NCBI RefSeq assembly: GCF_024600715.1 | Contig: NZ_CP102332.1 | Coordinates: 4,526,001 to 4,590,000 of the forward strand | Length of the DNA stretch: 64,000 nt | DNA from: Streptomyces changanensis | GTDB taxonomy: Bacteria; Actinomycetota; Actinomycetes; Streptomycetales; Streptomycetaceae | Reading direction: 5' to 3' | Part shown: one piece after another, positions 53,921-63,000 of the stretch | Layout: each line of letters begins with the position of its first letter | Numbering within the stretch: the first letter of the stretch is position 1 | Program-made: the position numbers and the translations under genes | The notes under the pieces: generated by a model | Databases searched by the model: none | What the model saw: the letters and a program-made list of their open reading frames with translations, nothing else | Told to the model about the DNA's origin: nothing

Positions 53921-54886
53921 TCAGCGCATGCCGACGGACCGCCGCAGTGCCTCCCCGGCGAGGGTGACGGCCGCGTCGTGCGTGGCCCGCGCCAGCATGT
54001 CCGTACGGATGGGCCCACCCTGCGCGAGGTGCCGGTCGTACGGCAGCGGGAGCACCGTCACGCCGGGCTCCCGCAGGTGCGCGACGGCCGTCTTCAGGTC
54101 CAGCGTCATGTCCGGGGCGTTCGACGTCAGCGCGACGACCGTGCTGTCGATCGCCCGGTGCGGCAATCGCGACAGCCAGTCCAGCACCACCCGCGTGCCG
54201 TTGACGCCCTCGGCGGTCCGCGGCGCCACGATCACCCGGGCGTGCGCGGTGTCCATCGCCGTACGGGCGACCTCCCCCGGCAGCGTCTCGCAGTCGACGA
54301 CCGTCACCGCGAAGTGCCGGCGCAGCGCCAACGAGACGGTCCGGTACGTCGGTACGTCCAGGGGCGGGCCCACCCGCCCCTGGCTCGCGGGGAGCAGCCA
54401 CCCGCCGTCGGGCACGGGGACGAGGTAGCCGGTGATGTCGTTCAGGTCCATCGCGGGGGTGAGGATCCGCGCCAGCTCCGGACACGACCAGCGCACCGAC
54501 GGGGCGCCCATCCGCACGGCCAGCGTGCCGAGCGCGGCGTCCGCCTCCAGCGTCAGCACCGGATCGGGCCGCAACCGCGTGAAGGTACGCCCCAGCATCG
54601 CCGCCACGGTCGACTTGCCGACCCCGCCGCGGATGGACGTCACGGCGATGACCCGCCCCGCCGGCACGGGCAACCGCACCTCACGCCCGCCGCGGCTCTG
54701 CGCGACGACCTCCTTCGCGGCGGGCGACGCCAGCCCGCGCAACGACTGCCCGACGCGCCGCACCGCGGAGTCCCCGTGCTGCGGCCGCCCGAGCGCGGAC
54801 GCGAGCCGCGCGTCGACGGTCGGCACCGACTCCGGGGCCGGCAGCGCCACGTACGGCCTGCGCGTCAGATGGTCGCCGTGGGTCAT
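53921..54886 (-). CDS. MinD/ParA-like ATPase
   Basis: A 321-residue cytoplasmic P-loop ATPase. A divergent N-terminal segment of about 75 residues is followed by the deviant Walker A in VTSIRGGVGKSTVAAMLG, then LTLEADAALGTLA, a Walker B-like VTVVDCETLPG and VALTSNAPDM. This type is common in Streptomyces. Some members accompany type VII secretion or regulate localisation, but no ESX genes are nearby and no ParB is visible, so the role is open. The ATG at 54886 has AGGAG 6 bases upstream. Convergent with the cassette ending at 53689. Confidence 0.85.
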   Translation of the reverse strand: MTHGDHLTRRPYVALPAPESVPTVDARLASALGRPQHGDSAVRRVGQSLRGLASPAAKEVVAQSRGGREVRLPVPAGRVIAVTSIRGGVGKSTVAAMLGRTFTRLRPDPVLTLEADAALGTLAVRMGAPSVRWSCPELARILTPAMDLNDITGYLVPVPDGGWLLPASQGRVGPPLDVPTYRTVSLALRRHFAVTVVDCETLPGEVARTAMDTAHARVIVAPRTAEGVNGTRVVLDWLSRLPHRAIDSTVVALTSNAPDMTLDLKTAVAHLREPGVTVLPLPYDRHLAQGGPIRTDMLARATHDAAVTLAGEALRRSVGMR

Positions 54887-55051
54887 GCCGTACTCCTAAG
54901 CGAAGGTGCCGGGGACACCGGGGCGAGCGGGAACGCCCGGCCGCGCACAGCCCGCGCCGACACCCCCGCTGCACTCACGCGTTCGAACCTACCACCGCCC
55001 CCGACACCCCCTCAGAGCACGCCGACGACCACCACCGCACCCTGCGCGGGT

Positions 55052-55660
55052 TCAGCCGGCGGCAGCCCCCTCGGCGCCCTGCACCTGCTCCAGGAGCTCG
55101 TCCTTCTTCATCGAGGACCGCCCCTCGACGCCCAACTGCCGGGCGCGCTCGTACAACTCGTCCCGAGTGAGCCCGGCGAGGTCACTCCGCCCCGCCCCCT
55201 CGCCCCCGCCGGCACCCTCGGACCCCCCGGCCAGCTCCTCCGCGCGCTGCTCGGCGAACTCCTCGCCCATCCTCCGCAGCCGCTCCTCGTCGAAGGTCTC
55301 GCCCAGCGCGGGCAGCAGGTCCTGCTCCTCCTCCTCGACGTGGTGGCGCACGGCCTCCACCCACTTCCCCAGCTCCCGGTCGAACTCCTCGCTCTCCCAG
55401 TCGAGCTCCAGCAGACGCCGGCCGAGCTCCTCCGCCTCGTGGTGCTCCTCGGTGGCGTGCTCCACCTCGTCCTTCTCCCCGGCCTCCTTCACGAGCGCCG
55501 GGTACACGTGCTTCTCCTCGGCCCGGCTGTGCGCCTCCAACATGGCCACCGCCAGCGGCAGCGCCAGCGGCCGCACACTCCGCTCCTGCTCCATCATCGT
55601 GAAGAGCCGCTCCAGCTCACGGTGATCGGTCTTGATCATGGTGACGACGTCATCGGCCAC
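55052..55660 (-). CDS. Hemerythrin HHE-domain protein with Rho_N/SAP-like tail
   Basis: A 202-residue cytoplasmic protein. The four-helix hemerythrin domain (1-130) has iron-ligand motifs IKTDHRELERL, HSRAEEKHVYP, ATEEHHEAEEL and VRHHVEEEEQDLLP. An acidic Glu/Gly linker leads to LTRDELYERARQLGVEGRSS-like helices, a Rho N-terminal/SAP-type nucleic-acid-binding motif. Such proteins may sense oxygen, NO or oxidants. The GTG at 55660 has AAAGGGG 7 bases upstream and is preferred over more distal starts. Confidence 0.9.
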   Translation of the reverse strand: MADDVVTMIKTDHRELERLFTMMEQERSVRPLALPLAVAMLEAHSRAEEKHVYPALVKEAGEKDEVEHATEEHHEAEELGRRLLELDWESEEFDRELGKWVEAVRHHVEEEEQDLLPALGETFDEERLRRMGEEFAEQRAEELAGGSEGAGGGEGAGRSDLAGLTRDELYERARQLGVEGRSSMKKDELLEQVQGAEGAAAG

Positions 55661-55787
55661 GACAGGCCCCTTTCGTCCGCGACGAACAATCACCCTCCGC
55701 ATGTCCCGAACCGCGGACCTGAACCCGGTCGAGTCGCCTCCCTCCCCGAACGGAGCACGACGGCACCCACCCCGGCGCAGCGACCGG

Positions 55788-56153
55788 TCACCGCTCCCCG
55801 GACCGACCGAGACTCCTGATCTTCTCGAACGGGTACGCGCCGACGATCACCACGCCGAGCCTGTACAGAGCGAACACCACGAGCCCCGAGGTGCTCACCT
55901 CCCCGCCGCCGCCGCTCAGGACCACGACGCCCGACGGCACCGACGGAGCGAAGCCCAGCGCCGCGGCCCCGGTGCACCAGAACGCCACCAGACCGTTCGC
56001 CCGCCTCCGCGGGGCAGGGCCGGCCCGCACCTCCGCGGGGACCTCGTACCCGTCACCCCGGCCACAGACGGTCCCCGGCACCCGACCCGCGCCGCCGGCA
56101 GGCCGACCACGCCCAACAGCAAAAAGCACCCCAGGACGAACACGCAAACCATG
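55788..56153 (-). pseudogene. Small membrane protein, probably frameshifted
   Basis: The ATG at 56153 has GGGAG 8 bases upstream and opens a hydrophobic N-terminus (MVCVFVLGCFLLLGVVGL). That frame soon turns into Arg/Gly-rich sequence that lacks membrane features. In the next frame the downstream half continues sensibly: DGYEVPAEVRAGPAPRRRAN, then hydrophobic segments (LVAFWCTGAAALGFAPSVP and LVVFALYRLGVVIVGAYPFE) down to the stop at 55788. Joining the two needs a -1 shift between about 56,110 and 56,050. This looks like a one-base deletion or sequencing error in a two- to three-TM actinobacterial membrane protein of unknown function. Confidence 0.45.
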
Positions 56154-56293
56154 TCCGCCACTCCCGTCCGCACGCGGCGCCTCAAGCCGAAGCTCGCGGG
56201 ACGGCGGAGGCCGCGAAGACCGTCTGGCGTAAGCGAGAGGATCGGAAGGGTCATGGGCTGGGAGGACAGCGAGAACCGCTGACTCGCATCCGG

Positions 56294-56803
56294 CTAATCG
56301 CTGAACAGCGACAGTAACGCTTCGCGGACTTCCGCTTGCTGGCGTTCCGTGAGATGCAGAAGGTCTTCGGCGAGGATGGCGGCTTGCCGCTTCATCCTCT
56401 CAGCGGCCCGCTCCTGAAAAGGGCGGGCCAGCTCCAGCACCTCGTCTTGCGCTTCCGCGATGGTTCGCAGTAGACCCTCGGCCCTGTACGACAAGACGTA
56501 GTCCGGGTAGGGAGGGTCATCCCACCACTTGAAGGCGTAGTGACGACGTTCCAGGCTTCGGCGCCACTCAAGAGGTTTGCGATCACGCTTACTGGCGTTG
56601 CAGGGGCGGCAGGCGGGGACGAGGTTGCTGATGACGTTTGCCCCACCCCACTCCAGGGGCTCGACGTGGTCGACAACCTCTGCCCGAGTTCCGTCGCTGC
56701 CGCAGTACGTGCAATAGCCGCCGTTGGCGGAGAGCACGGCCTGTCGGACCCAGGCCGGCAGGCGTCTGGACGACGTGCGTGGAGCGGGGAGGAATGTGGA
56801 CAC
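56294..56803 (-). CDS. HNH endonuclease
   Basis: A 169-residue HNH-family nuclease. Zinc knuckles and catalytic residues are visible: YCTYCGSDGT, VVDHVEPLEWGG (the HNH His), VISNLVPACRPCNASKRDRK (Asn, Cys pair and basic end). Helical C-terminus. The GTG at 56803 is chosen; an in-frame GTG at 56869 would add 22 residues. Base composition here is less GC-rich than in neighbouring genes. It lies just outside the tRNA-Arg junction, on the same strand as the tRNA fragment. It could be a restriction-like or mobile-element nuclease, or a chromosomal gene of unknown role. Confidence 0.85.
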   Translation of the reverse strand: MSTFLPAPRTSSRRLPAWVRQAVLSANGGYCTYCGSDGTRAEVVDHVEPLEWGGANVISNLVPACRPCNASKRDRKPLEWRRSLERRHYAFKWWDDPPYPDYVLSYRAEGLLRTIAEAQDEVLELARPFQERAAERMKRQAAILAEDLLHLTERQQAEVREALLSLFSD

Positions 56804-56901
56804 CCGGTCATCATGGCCTGCGCAGGTTGGTCGCCGCAGGGGTTCGTTCCTGATGGTGAAGCCACACACCGCTCACACGCGACCAGTGATCGGCAACGAC
56901 A

Positions 56902-56936
56902 AAGAGCCGGACCCAGTGGGACTGGGTCCGGCTCTT
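56902..56936 (-). terminator. Perfect hairpin terminator downstream of the tRNA-Arg fragment
   Basis: A 16-bp perfect inverted repeat (56902-56917 with 56921-56936) and a 3-base loop lie 54 bases past the 3' end of the tRNA fragment on the same strand. It is probably the native terminator of the original tRNA gene. Confidence 0.9.
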
Positions 56937-56989
56937 GAAGTCTGGCACTTCGGCAGGTCAGCGGGTTGATCACGCTGGTCCGGCTTCTG

Positions 56990-57035
56990 TGCCCCCGGCA
57001 GGATTCGAACCTGCGCACACGGCTCCGGAGGCCGT
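56990..57035 (-). tRNA. 3' fragment of tRNA-Arg(CCG), probable att site
   Basis: On the leftward strand 46 bases form a complete anticodon arm (ACGGC-CTCCGGA-GCCGT, anticodon CCG), variable loop, T arm (GCAGG-TTCGAAT-CCTGC) and the 3' acceptor strand CGGGGGC plus A. The 5' half (acceptor GCCCCCG and D arm) is absent: the bases expected there have no tRNA features. CCA is not encoded. A fragment of this kind, with the gene's own terminator still attached, marks the downstream junction of an element integrated into a tRNA gene. Confidence 0.85.
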
Positions 57036-57255
57036 CGGTCTTCCCCGCGTTTCCCAGGTCAGTGGCGTGACTGACACAATGCTAGGGAATTCGTTCCACG
57101 CATGTCCCGTGAAATTGACTTGTCCTGTTTGGTTGCCATTCTGGGCTGGAGCCCTTGCGTTGAGGTCCGGCCACGGCGTGGCGGGCATCAGAGGCCTCAC
57201 AGCACGCAAGGCTGCACGGCCCCGGCTCGGGCGGTCGAGATGCCTCGGTAACCAA
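57036..57255. other. Start of the putative island, no gene seen
   Basis: Directly next to the tRNA fragment is an inverted repeat GTCAGT-N6-ACTGAC (57058-57075). A possible promoter TTGACT-N16-CATTCT (57115-57142) reads rightward. No integrase or excisionase gene is present here. Confidence 0.4.
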
Positions 57256-57612
57256 ATGCTTCCGAACGACCGGAACGTGGCAGCCCGCCGGGCGGCCGTC
57301 GGACCGTACGTTGTTCGAGCGCCGAGTGCACCCAAGGGAGGATGCGGCCCTTCGGAGTCGGGGGGCTGGGCGTCGGTACGCGGCACGGAGCGGTACGAGG
57401 TGGAGCTGCTCCTCGGGGGCCGCAGAAAGCCGGCGGGTACATGCGACTGCCCGCACGGCCAGGAAGGCAACTTCTGCAAGCACCTGGTCGCGCTCGGCCT
57501 GATGGTGATCGCTTGTACACCCGACGACTACTCCGCGTACGTAGCCGACCTGCGCGCCGCCCAGAAGCGCAAGCGGAACCTGATGCGACTGATGGACCAG
57601 CACGGCTTGTGA
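57256..57612 (+). pseudogene. SWIM zinc-finger protein remnant
   Basis: A 118-residue frame whose first 38 residues are unremarkable. From about 57,370 it carries VRGTERYEVELLLGGRR and a SWIM-type zinc finger with CxCx(n)CxH (CDCPHGQEGNFCKHLVALGL). Full actinobacterial SWIM proteins of this type have a longer N-terminal domain and usually more sequence after the finger. Here the upstream part is missing and a stop follows about 35 residues after the finger. It is probably a truncated gene left near the integration junction. It converges on the UvrD-like helicase gene. Confidence 0.6.
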
Positions 57613-57664
57613 GACAGCATGCCGGGTCCGGGACACCCGAGTGCCCCGGCACGCGCCTCACAGA

Positions 57665-60064
57665 TCAGGCTGCGTTCGAATCCGACGGAGGACTGTCGCC
57701 CGTCAGCAGGGACGTTGCACGGCCGGCATCGTGATCGGCATGCCGGGGCAGGTAGCGGCTCGAGCGCCCGTGCCAGGAGACGACCAGCTCGTCGCGTGCC
57801 CGGGTGGCCGCCACGAAGAGCAGCGAACGGGCTCGCTGTTCCTCTTGGCGGTATCGGTCGGGATTGCTCAGCCGGAAGGCCTCGATGCGCTGATGGGGAA
57901 TCAATCCCTCGCTGACACCGGCCAGAAACACCCGCTGGAATTCGAGCCCCTTGAAACGGTGCATGGTGCCGATGCGTACGGTGTCGGTGTCGCGGGGCCC
58001 CTCCCTGCCGATTTCACTCGCGGGGATCAGGAAGGGCTCGCACGCCAGGGTGTAGGCGAGCTGTGTGACCGCGGCCTTGTCCGGAACGCTGACGGCCATG
58101 GCCGAGTACGGAGTGCCGTAGCGCTCGTGGCGCTCCTTGAGCAGCGTGGCGACGGCCCTCATCTCAGTCTCCCAGTCGGGAGCCCGCCAGTACTGAGGAG
58201 CCAGCCCCGTCAGGACGGAGCGGTACCCGTCCAGGGTGTCCGCGCCGTCGTCGAGATCGTCGAAGCTCTCGCCGTGCACCAGACCGTGGGCGCTGCCGAG
58301 GATCTCTCGCGTCGTGCGGTAGTTCAGCGTCAGTCGCCGGGAGGCCCGACCGGGAGTGCTGATGCCGAGCCTGCCCAGGACGACCTGGTGCGAGTAGATG
58401 CGCTGGTGAGCGTCGCCGACCAGGAAGATGTCGTTCGGTCCGGGCGCCACCATCGCGCGCAGCATCCGCCAGTGCGAGGCCGACAGGTCCTGAGCCTCGT
58501 CCACCACGATGTGGTGGTAGCGGGGCTTGAGCCACATGCCGCTGCCCGCCTCGCGGTGGATGAGGTCCAGACCGCCGTGCTCCTCCTTATAACGTGCCTG
58601 CTCGGCGGCCTTGGCCATGCGGTGTTCCTCGATCCGCGCGGCCTCGTCGGCGATCAGTGCGTACGTGGTGCGCCTCGGCGGACCGTCCAGGAACGTACGG
58701 TACTTCGCCACCAGCTCCCATACTTGCTTCCGTCCGGCCCGTTGCAGCACGCCGCGGCCCCGCCGTTCGGCCCGGAGGTACAGGCGTTCGGTACCGCAGC
58801 CCTGGGCGAGGATGACGTGCTTGAACTCGGAGTCGAGGAAGTCGGCGTCGAAGTCGAAGACTCCTGTCTCGGCGCACACCCGGTGCCAGAGCGCTACGGC
58901 CTCCTCGTCGCCCATGGGCGTGCCGAGCACGGAACTCGGATGCTGCTCGACCACTTCCCTGGCCAGCTGATCCACGGACTTGACGTCGACCCGGCGAACG
59001 AGGGCGTCGCCGCCGAGCCGATGCAGGCGCTCTTTCAGATCGGCCGCGAGGTTGGTGTTGTACGTGGTCAGCAGGACGGGCCTGGTCTGCCCCGGTGGCA
59101 GTTGGGCGACGAGGTGCCGCACCCGGTGGAGGGCCACGACCGTCTTGCCGGTGCCCGGCCCGCCGGTGACCTTCGCCGACCCCTTGAACGAGGCGGTAGC
59201 GAGCCTGTGCTGTTCGGGGTGGAGGAAAAGCCGCCAGGCGTCGAAACCGTCCCCGAGCGCGTCCAGGACGGCCGCGTCCTCGGTACTGACCTGCGACACG
59301 GGCCGTCGTGCCGCCCGGGCCCAGTCCCGCGGGTCGATCTCCTCGTCCGCCCGCCATGGGGCGGTGATGAACCTTCGGACCTCGCTCGGCTCCATGCCGT
59401 CGTGCAGGGCGAGCAGCACCTCCCGGGTGAGCCCGGGGAGGTTGTGGCTGAGGAGGGTACTCAGCTGACGGCTGTCGGTGATCCGCCGCAGGGCGGGCAG
59501 GAGGGAGGCGATGACCCCCAGGCCGACGAGCTCCTCGTCCTCGTACGGGGCGAAGAGAGGGACCGGCAGGGCGGCCGGTGCGGTCGTGGAGGCGGCGGCC
59601 CCGACGTCCGACGGGGCTGAGGGCGTCTCGGTGGCCGAAGGCCTCTCCAGTGCGGTGCCCGGTTCCGGACCGGGCTCGGGGCGCACGGGCATCGCCACCA
59701 CATGGGCGCTGACCTCGCTCTGGTCGACGAGCTCGACACCACCCGAGACGGCGTTGATCTCCACGGTCAGCCGGGCGAGCTCCTCCCGGGCCGACGGACC
59801 GACCCGGACGGCCAGCAGACTGAAGCGGTTCTCCTCGGTTTCGAGCAGCAGGCCCATGCGGCTGCCGTCGAGTGCCGCGAGGAACAGGCGCCCGTTTCCG
59901 CCCGCCTCACGAAGCAGATTCAGCCGCAGGGCCAGGTTGGACCGGTCGGCCCGCAGCCGGCGGACGAAGTCGCCCACCGCGTTCTTCGTCGCCGCGTCGA
60001 GGCGCCGGATGTCCTCGTTGGCCTGCGGCGTGACCGCGACCTGTGTCCTGACCCCATGGCTCAT
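57665..60064 (-). CDS. UvrD/PcrA-like helicase with RelE/ParE-like N-terminus
   Basis: A 799-residue protein. Residues 1-80 (VTPQANEDIRRLDAATKNAV then LRLNLLREAGGNGRLFLAAL) resemble a RelE/ParE toxin fold. A Pro/Ala linker follows (125-170). The superfamily-1 helicase core from about 280 has Walker A GGPGTGKT (301-308), Walker B IVVDEAQDLS, LNYRTTREI, TMHRFKGLEFQRVF and VAATRARDEL. All helicase motifs look intact, so it should be an ATP-driven 3'-5' translocase. The ATG overlaps the stop of the upstream DUF1998 helicase (ATGA), so the two are made together. Such coupled helicases are typical of phage-defence loci; its direct function is unknown. Confidence 0.88.
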   Translation of the reverse strand: MSHGVRTQVAVTPQANEDIRRLDAATKNAVGDFVRRLRADRSNLALRLNLLREAGGNGRLFLAALDGSRMGLLLETEENRFSLLAVRVGPSAREELARLTVEINAVSGGVELVDQSEVSAHVVAMPVRPEPGPEPGTALERPSATETPSAPSDVGAAASTTAPAALPVPLFAPYEDEELVGLGVIASLLPALRRITDSRQLSTLLSHNLPGLTREVLLALHDGMEPSEVRRFITAPWRADEEIDPRDWARAARRPVSQVSTEDAAVLDALGDGFDAWRLFLHPEQHRLATASFKGSAKVTGGPGTGKTVVALHRVRHLVAQLPPGQTRPVLLTTYNTNLAADLKERLHRLGGDALVRRVDVKSVDQLAREVVEQHPSSVLGTPMGDEEAVALWHRVCAETGVFDFDADFLDSEFKHVILAQGCGTERLYLRAERRGRGVLQRAGRKQVWELVAKYRTFLDGPPRRTTYALIADEAARIEEHRMAKAAEQARYKEEHGGLDLIHREAGSGMWLKPRYHHIVVDEAQDLSASHWRMLRAMVAPGPNDIFLVGDAHQRIYSHQVVLGRLGISTPGRASRRLTLNYRTTREILGSAHGLVHGESFDDLDDGADTLDGYRSVLTGLAPQYWRAPDWETEMRAVATLLKERHERYGTPYSAMAVSVPDKAAVTQLAYTLACEPFLIPASEIGREGPRDTDTVRIGTMHRFKGLEFQRVFLAGVSEGLIPHQRIEAFRLSNPDRYRQEEQRARSLLFVAATRARDELVVSWHGRSSRYLPRHADHDAGRATSLLTGDSPPSDSNAA

Positions 60065-63000
60065 CGCCGGTCCCCTCCCTCTCCGGACGCGCCCTGCCTC
60101 CCGTCATCGAGCAGGGCTGCGAGCTGCTTCTCGTCCCATTCGCCGGGCGCGCGGACCTGCCACCCCGCCGCGACGCACTCCGCCATGTAACGGTCGTCGG
60201 CCGCGTCCTCGTCCAGGACCACCGCGATCCTGCGGTCCGGCCAGGCCAGCTCAAGCGGCCGGGAGATACCGGCGGCGTCCCAGCCCGCCTCGGCGGCCGG
60301 GACGTCCCCGCGCTCAGCGAGCGCCTTGGCGAGGGCCTCGATCGCCGGGTCGCCCACATATGACAGCTCACGCAGGACGAGCTCCCAGGCGGCGCGTTCC
60401 AACGCGGTGGGAGCCGCGGGAGTTCCGCTGGTGACGGGCAGGGGACGAACAGCAGCCTTGTCCACCGCCTCCGGCACCGCGTCCCGGTCGTCGCGCTCTG
60501 GCACGACGAGCCCCGTCCCCGGTAGCTCTTCCCGCAGGGCCGTGAGCAGCCCGTCCGCCCGGACGGCCGTGGCCGCGAGCAGCCCCGCGTCGAACGAGTC
60601 CAGCTCGCTGCGGGCGAGCTGCAGCCCGTCGGCCCGGCCAGTCCCGGTCGGATCCAGGAACTGGAGCACGTTTCCCCAGCTCAGCCATGCCTTCCAGCGT
60701 CGCCGATGTGCGTCGCTGTCACCGGCCACGGCCTGGGCGCGGTCGTCGAGAACGGCCAGCGCACTCAGCTCCTGAGGTTTCGCCCGGGCGTCGCCGATCA
60801 GCACCAGAGGCAGACCGGAGCCGTCGCGCACGGGGAAGAGCCTCAGACCACGACCGCTGACCGAGGGACGTACGTCGCCCCGCAGCGCTGCCTCGATCCA
60901 CGGCACGGCGGCCTCGGGAGAGGCGTCCACGACCTCGTCCCGCTTCGCCAGCTGGAGCAGCCCCCCGACACAGAGGCGGGCCATTCCGCGCCAGCGCCGC
61001 ACATCCGGGTCGGCGAGGAAGCCGAGCAGGGCCGGGATGGCACCGGCGAACATCCGGTCGATCTCGCTCGGATCCTGTTTCTGCTTCTCCCAGTTGGCCC
61101 GTGCCCGACCGCCGGGCGAGGCTTCGCCCTCGACGTCGTACGGGGGCCACGCGGCCCGCGCCGACGGCCCGGCCAGAGCCGGAGCAAGCGCCTGCGCGGC
61201 CTCGTCTCCGTCCGCCGCCGCGTTCCGTCCCGCCCGGGCCCGCAGCTCCTTCTCCCAGGCCATGACGTCGTCCCAGGTGATCTGCCAGACCAGCGTGCCG
61301 TCGGCACGCAACCGGGCCCGCTTGGCGGCGTCCCCCGCGATCCGGTTCGTCGCCGCGGACGCGTGCCACCGGTAGCCGTCCAGGTAGACGGCCACCGGCA
61401 TGGGCGGCGCGCCGTCCGAGGTGGTCTCACCCGCGACCGGGCGCAGCAGCAGATCCGGCACCGTGCCCTGCGCGTACAGCGGCTTCTGGGCCACCGACTC
61501 CCAGCGGATCGGTGAGCCGTCCCGTCGGCGCAGGGTGAACTGCTTGCCCTGCCGGCCGGTCGGGGTCTCCTCGTGCTCCACGTCGGCCTGGTTGGCGGGT
61601 TCGGCGAGCCAACGGTCGATGCAGTCGATGAAGCGCCGCTCCAGGTCGCTCTGCGCCTGCCGGGCGAAGCGCCTCCGGTGCTCCTCCTCGTCCTCCACGC
61701 GGCCCGCCCGGTCCTTGCGTACGGGCTTGACGTCCCATCGGCTGCGGCCGTCCTCGCCGAGCACGTCGTCCAGCATCCACAGGGCCTCGCGGCGGTCGAG
61801 AAGCGCGTACTCGCGCTCCGGCGCGTACCCCAGCAGGCACAGGTGGCACGCGCGCCGGGACCCCTCCCGGCACGGGCAGTCGCGCAGATACTCCTGGGCG
61901 GCCGCCAGGACGGCCCGGAACTCCTCGCCCACACCCTCGACGAGCCGCTGGAGATACCCGGTGCCGCCGGGCAACGAGTCGTAAAGCACCAGGTAGTTGC
62001 GGGTCAGCCCGGTCTCGCGGTCCGGCTCCGTACTCGGCGTCGACCGGATGTGCGCCGGATCACCGCCGTAGCGCAGTGCGAGCCCCAGGTGCAGGGCCGC
62101 GGAGAACGACGCCAGCCGCTCAGGCACGTGCAGCGTCGCGGCGGGCAGCAGGATGCGCAGCGCCTCGGTGCGGTGCTCGGTCGCGGTGATCACCCGCCGG
62201 TCCTGGGCCTGGACGGCCCGGCCGCGGCGACGTGTGGGACACCAGGGGCGGTGATGGGCCAACTCCGGCCGCCCGGCCAGCGATTCGGACAGCTCCTCCT
62301 GCACGGGGGCGTGACCGGGATCGCGGTCGGTGGCGCCACCGCACAACGGACAGAGCACGAAGGGCGTGATGGTGACCTCGGTGCCGGCGAAGAACGTGTC
62401 CGGGCGGCGACTCAGCTTGGCGGGCCCGAGGTTGAACCTCCGGATGACCGCCTCGCGTACGTGGTCGACGCCGAAGGTGGCGCCCGAGTGCCGCCAGCTC
62501 TCCTTGATCGCGGCCGGGTCGATGTCCACCGCCGTGGCGGTCGAGTAGTAGCGCTGGTTGCGCGAGTCGTGGTCGTCGATGATCCGGGCGTCGTCCCGCT
62601 TGTCCCGTGAGGTCACCTTGTGCGGGACGATCACGTGATGCAGCGCGGCCTTGCCGCCGATGCCGGGTCCGGCACAGCGGGGGCAGGGCGACTTGTCGGT
62701 CTCGGCGTTCTTCGTACGCACGTGTCCGCACTCGCGGCACACCCGCCAGGTGACCACGGCGGAACGCGGGTCCTCCTCGTCCTCCTTGGGGCGCGGCCCG
62801 AGATCGAAGCCGTCGATCGTGTGGTGGTAGCCGAGGACGTAGTACGAGTTTCCGGGGGCCAGCTCGGTGAGTGCCGACTCGGACGGTCGCGTGTACGTCC
62901 GGGTCTCGGTGCGCCACTGCGACGCCGGCGCCTTGTCCGAATCGGCATCGGCGGCCCCTCGGGCACGCCGGGCGGGCTCCTTGCGGGTCAGCGCGGCCTC

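Noticed and set aside
56990..57062. A complete functional tRNA-Arg
   Set aside because: The 5' acceptor strand and D arm are absent where they should be at about 57,040-57,062; only the 3' half is present.
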